DNA of 64,000 nucleotides from NCBI RefSeq assembly GCF_000176035.2, contig NC_015675.1:4468001-4532000 (forward strand), read 5' to 3'. Made by a program: the position numbers and the translations under genes. Positions 63,671 to 64,000 of the stretch are shown here, one piece after another. Each line of letters opens with the position of its first letter. The stretch's first letter is position 1. Source of the stretch: Mesorhizobium opportunistum WSM2075 (GTDB lineage Bacteria > Pseudomonadota > Alphaproteobacteria > Rhizobiales > Rhizobiaceae). The notes beneath the pieces are model-generated. The model searched no databases and was not told where the DNA came from. It worked only from the letters and a program-made list of their open reading frames with translations.

Positions 63671-64000
63671 TCATTCCTGTTCGCGAAGCGTTTGAGCGCG
63701 AGTCTTTCCGTAGGGGTAGAAGAGCTCCTTACGACCCGCCTGCCACGCGTTCCTGAGGTCCGGCGTGGTGATATCCCAATCCGGCCGGCATTTCATCGTA
63801 ACCGCACGCATGTCCTGTCGCAGTTCTTCCACGGTGGGTCGCCCGAAGAACCAATACCCGTTGTAGATCTTGTAAACGATCAGCCCCGGTTCCATGACGA
63901 TAACGTGAGGGATCATGGGGTTGTGCGCGGGATCCGTGTACTCGGCAATATCGAGGTCCTGCTGTACAACGCGCCGCGGGTCCGAGAGAAAAGACCAATG
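63671..64000 (-). CDS. peroxiredoxin/redoxin-domain protein, partial at window edge
   Basis: The frame runs off the right edge; 109 C-terminal residues are visible. WSFLSDPRRVVQQDLDIAEY and the segment AHNPMIPHVIVMEPGLIVYK resemble the C-terminal half of AhpC/TSA-type redoxins, followed by WFFGRPTVEELRQDMRAV. The peroxidatic cysteine would lie beyond the edge. Its presence next to epoxide hydrolase and a reductase fits a stress or xenobiotic cluster. Confidence 0.75.
   Translation of the reverse strand, partial: HWSFLSDPRRVVQQDLDIAEYTDPAHNPMIPHVIVMEPGLIVYKIYNGYWFFGRPTVEELRQDMRAVTMKCRPDWDITTPDLRNAWQAGRKELFYPYGKTRAQTLREQE

Noticed and set aside
1..64000. CRISPR arrays, tRNA/rRNA, complete IS elements, phage genes
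   Set aside because: No regularly spaced repeats, no tRNA-like cloverleaf or rRNA stretches noticed, and no transposase or integrase motifs found.

Overview
The window is high-GC chromosomal DNA from an alphaproteobacterium, most likely a Mesorhizobium-like member of the Hyphomicrobiales. This rests on protein style (a DUF768-like protein, HWE and multi-GAF/PAS kinases, a caa3-type oxidase cluster, cyoABCD) and on dense ATGA/TGATG gene overlaps. It is inference: no rRNA or tRNA gene is present. I see no CRISPR array, complete insertion sequence or prophage.

Region 1 (1-16.5 kb) is the most coherent system. A + strand operon (1061-7191) encodes a NitT/TauT-type ABC importer, followed by the substrate-binding protein, beta-propeller protein, ATPase and permease typical of PQQ-dependent alcohol-oxidation clusters. 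Converging on it with a 17-nt gap is a - strand operon (16458-7209) encoding a GlcG/HbpS-like haem-binding protein, a XoxF-type quinoprotein dehydrogenase with the lanthanide-type Asp-Tyr-Asp motif, a XoxJ-like protein, a lipoprotein cytochrome c, caa3-type oxidase subunits II, I and III, a small membrane protein, a CtaG-type assembly factor and a second cytochrome c. The genes could together form an electron path from alcohol through XoxF and cytochrome c to oxygen, with ABC modules for an unknown cargo. No PQQ biosynthesis genes are in the window.

Region 2 (16.7-32 kb) holds stress and housekeeping genes: Mn-catalase, a phosphoesterase, a 1050-residue hybrid histidine kinase, exonuclease III, an alpha/beta hydrolase, a frameshifted DUF1003 gene, an Mfd-like remnant, an AI-2E-family transporter with a long cytosolic tail, and the cyoABCD ubiquinol oxidase operon.

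Region 3 (32-50.4 kb) is richer in signalling and in decay. It has a methyltransferase, a CHASE-PAS-GGDEF-EAL protein, a PAS/HWE kinase next to a broken receiver gene, a DUF4336 protein, an arsenic-type cluster (arsR fragment, frameshifted Cys-tailed flavoprotein, intact MFS transporter), and a 1843-residue protein joining a degenerate Ser/Thr kinase domain, an AAA domain and a histidine kinase.

Region 4 (50.9-58.3 kb) is a - strand sugar-type ABC operon led by a LacI regulator. Its promoter -10 box lies inside a perfect 12-bp palindrome. The operon contains an ADP-ribosylglycohydrolase-family enzyme, and its ATPase gene is split by an apparent 1-nt deletion.

Region 5 (58.7-64 kb) has a secreted alpha/beta hydrolase, a Rieske-ferredoxin reductase fusion, a secreted epoxide hydrolase and a partial peroxiredoxin. 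Three copies of a 13-bp palindrome (consensus GTATCGSCGATAC) lie upstream of the first three genes, suggesting an undescribed small regulon whose regulator is outside the window.

At least five genes carry apparent single-nucleotide frameshifts, so the assembly should be checked before calling them pseudogenes.
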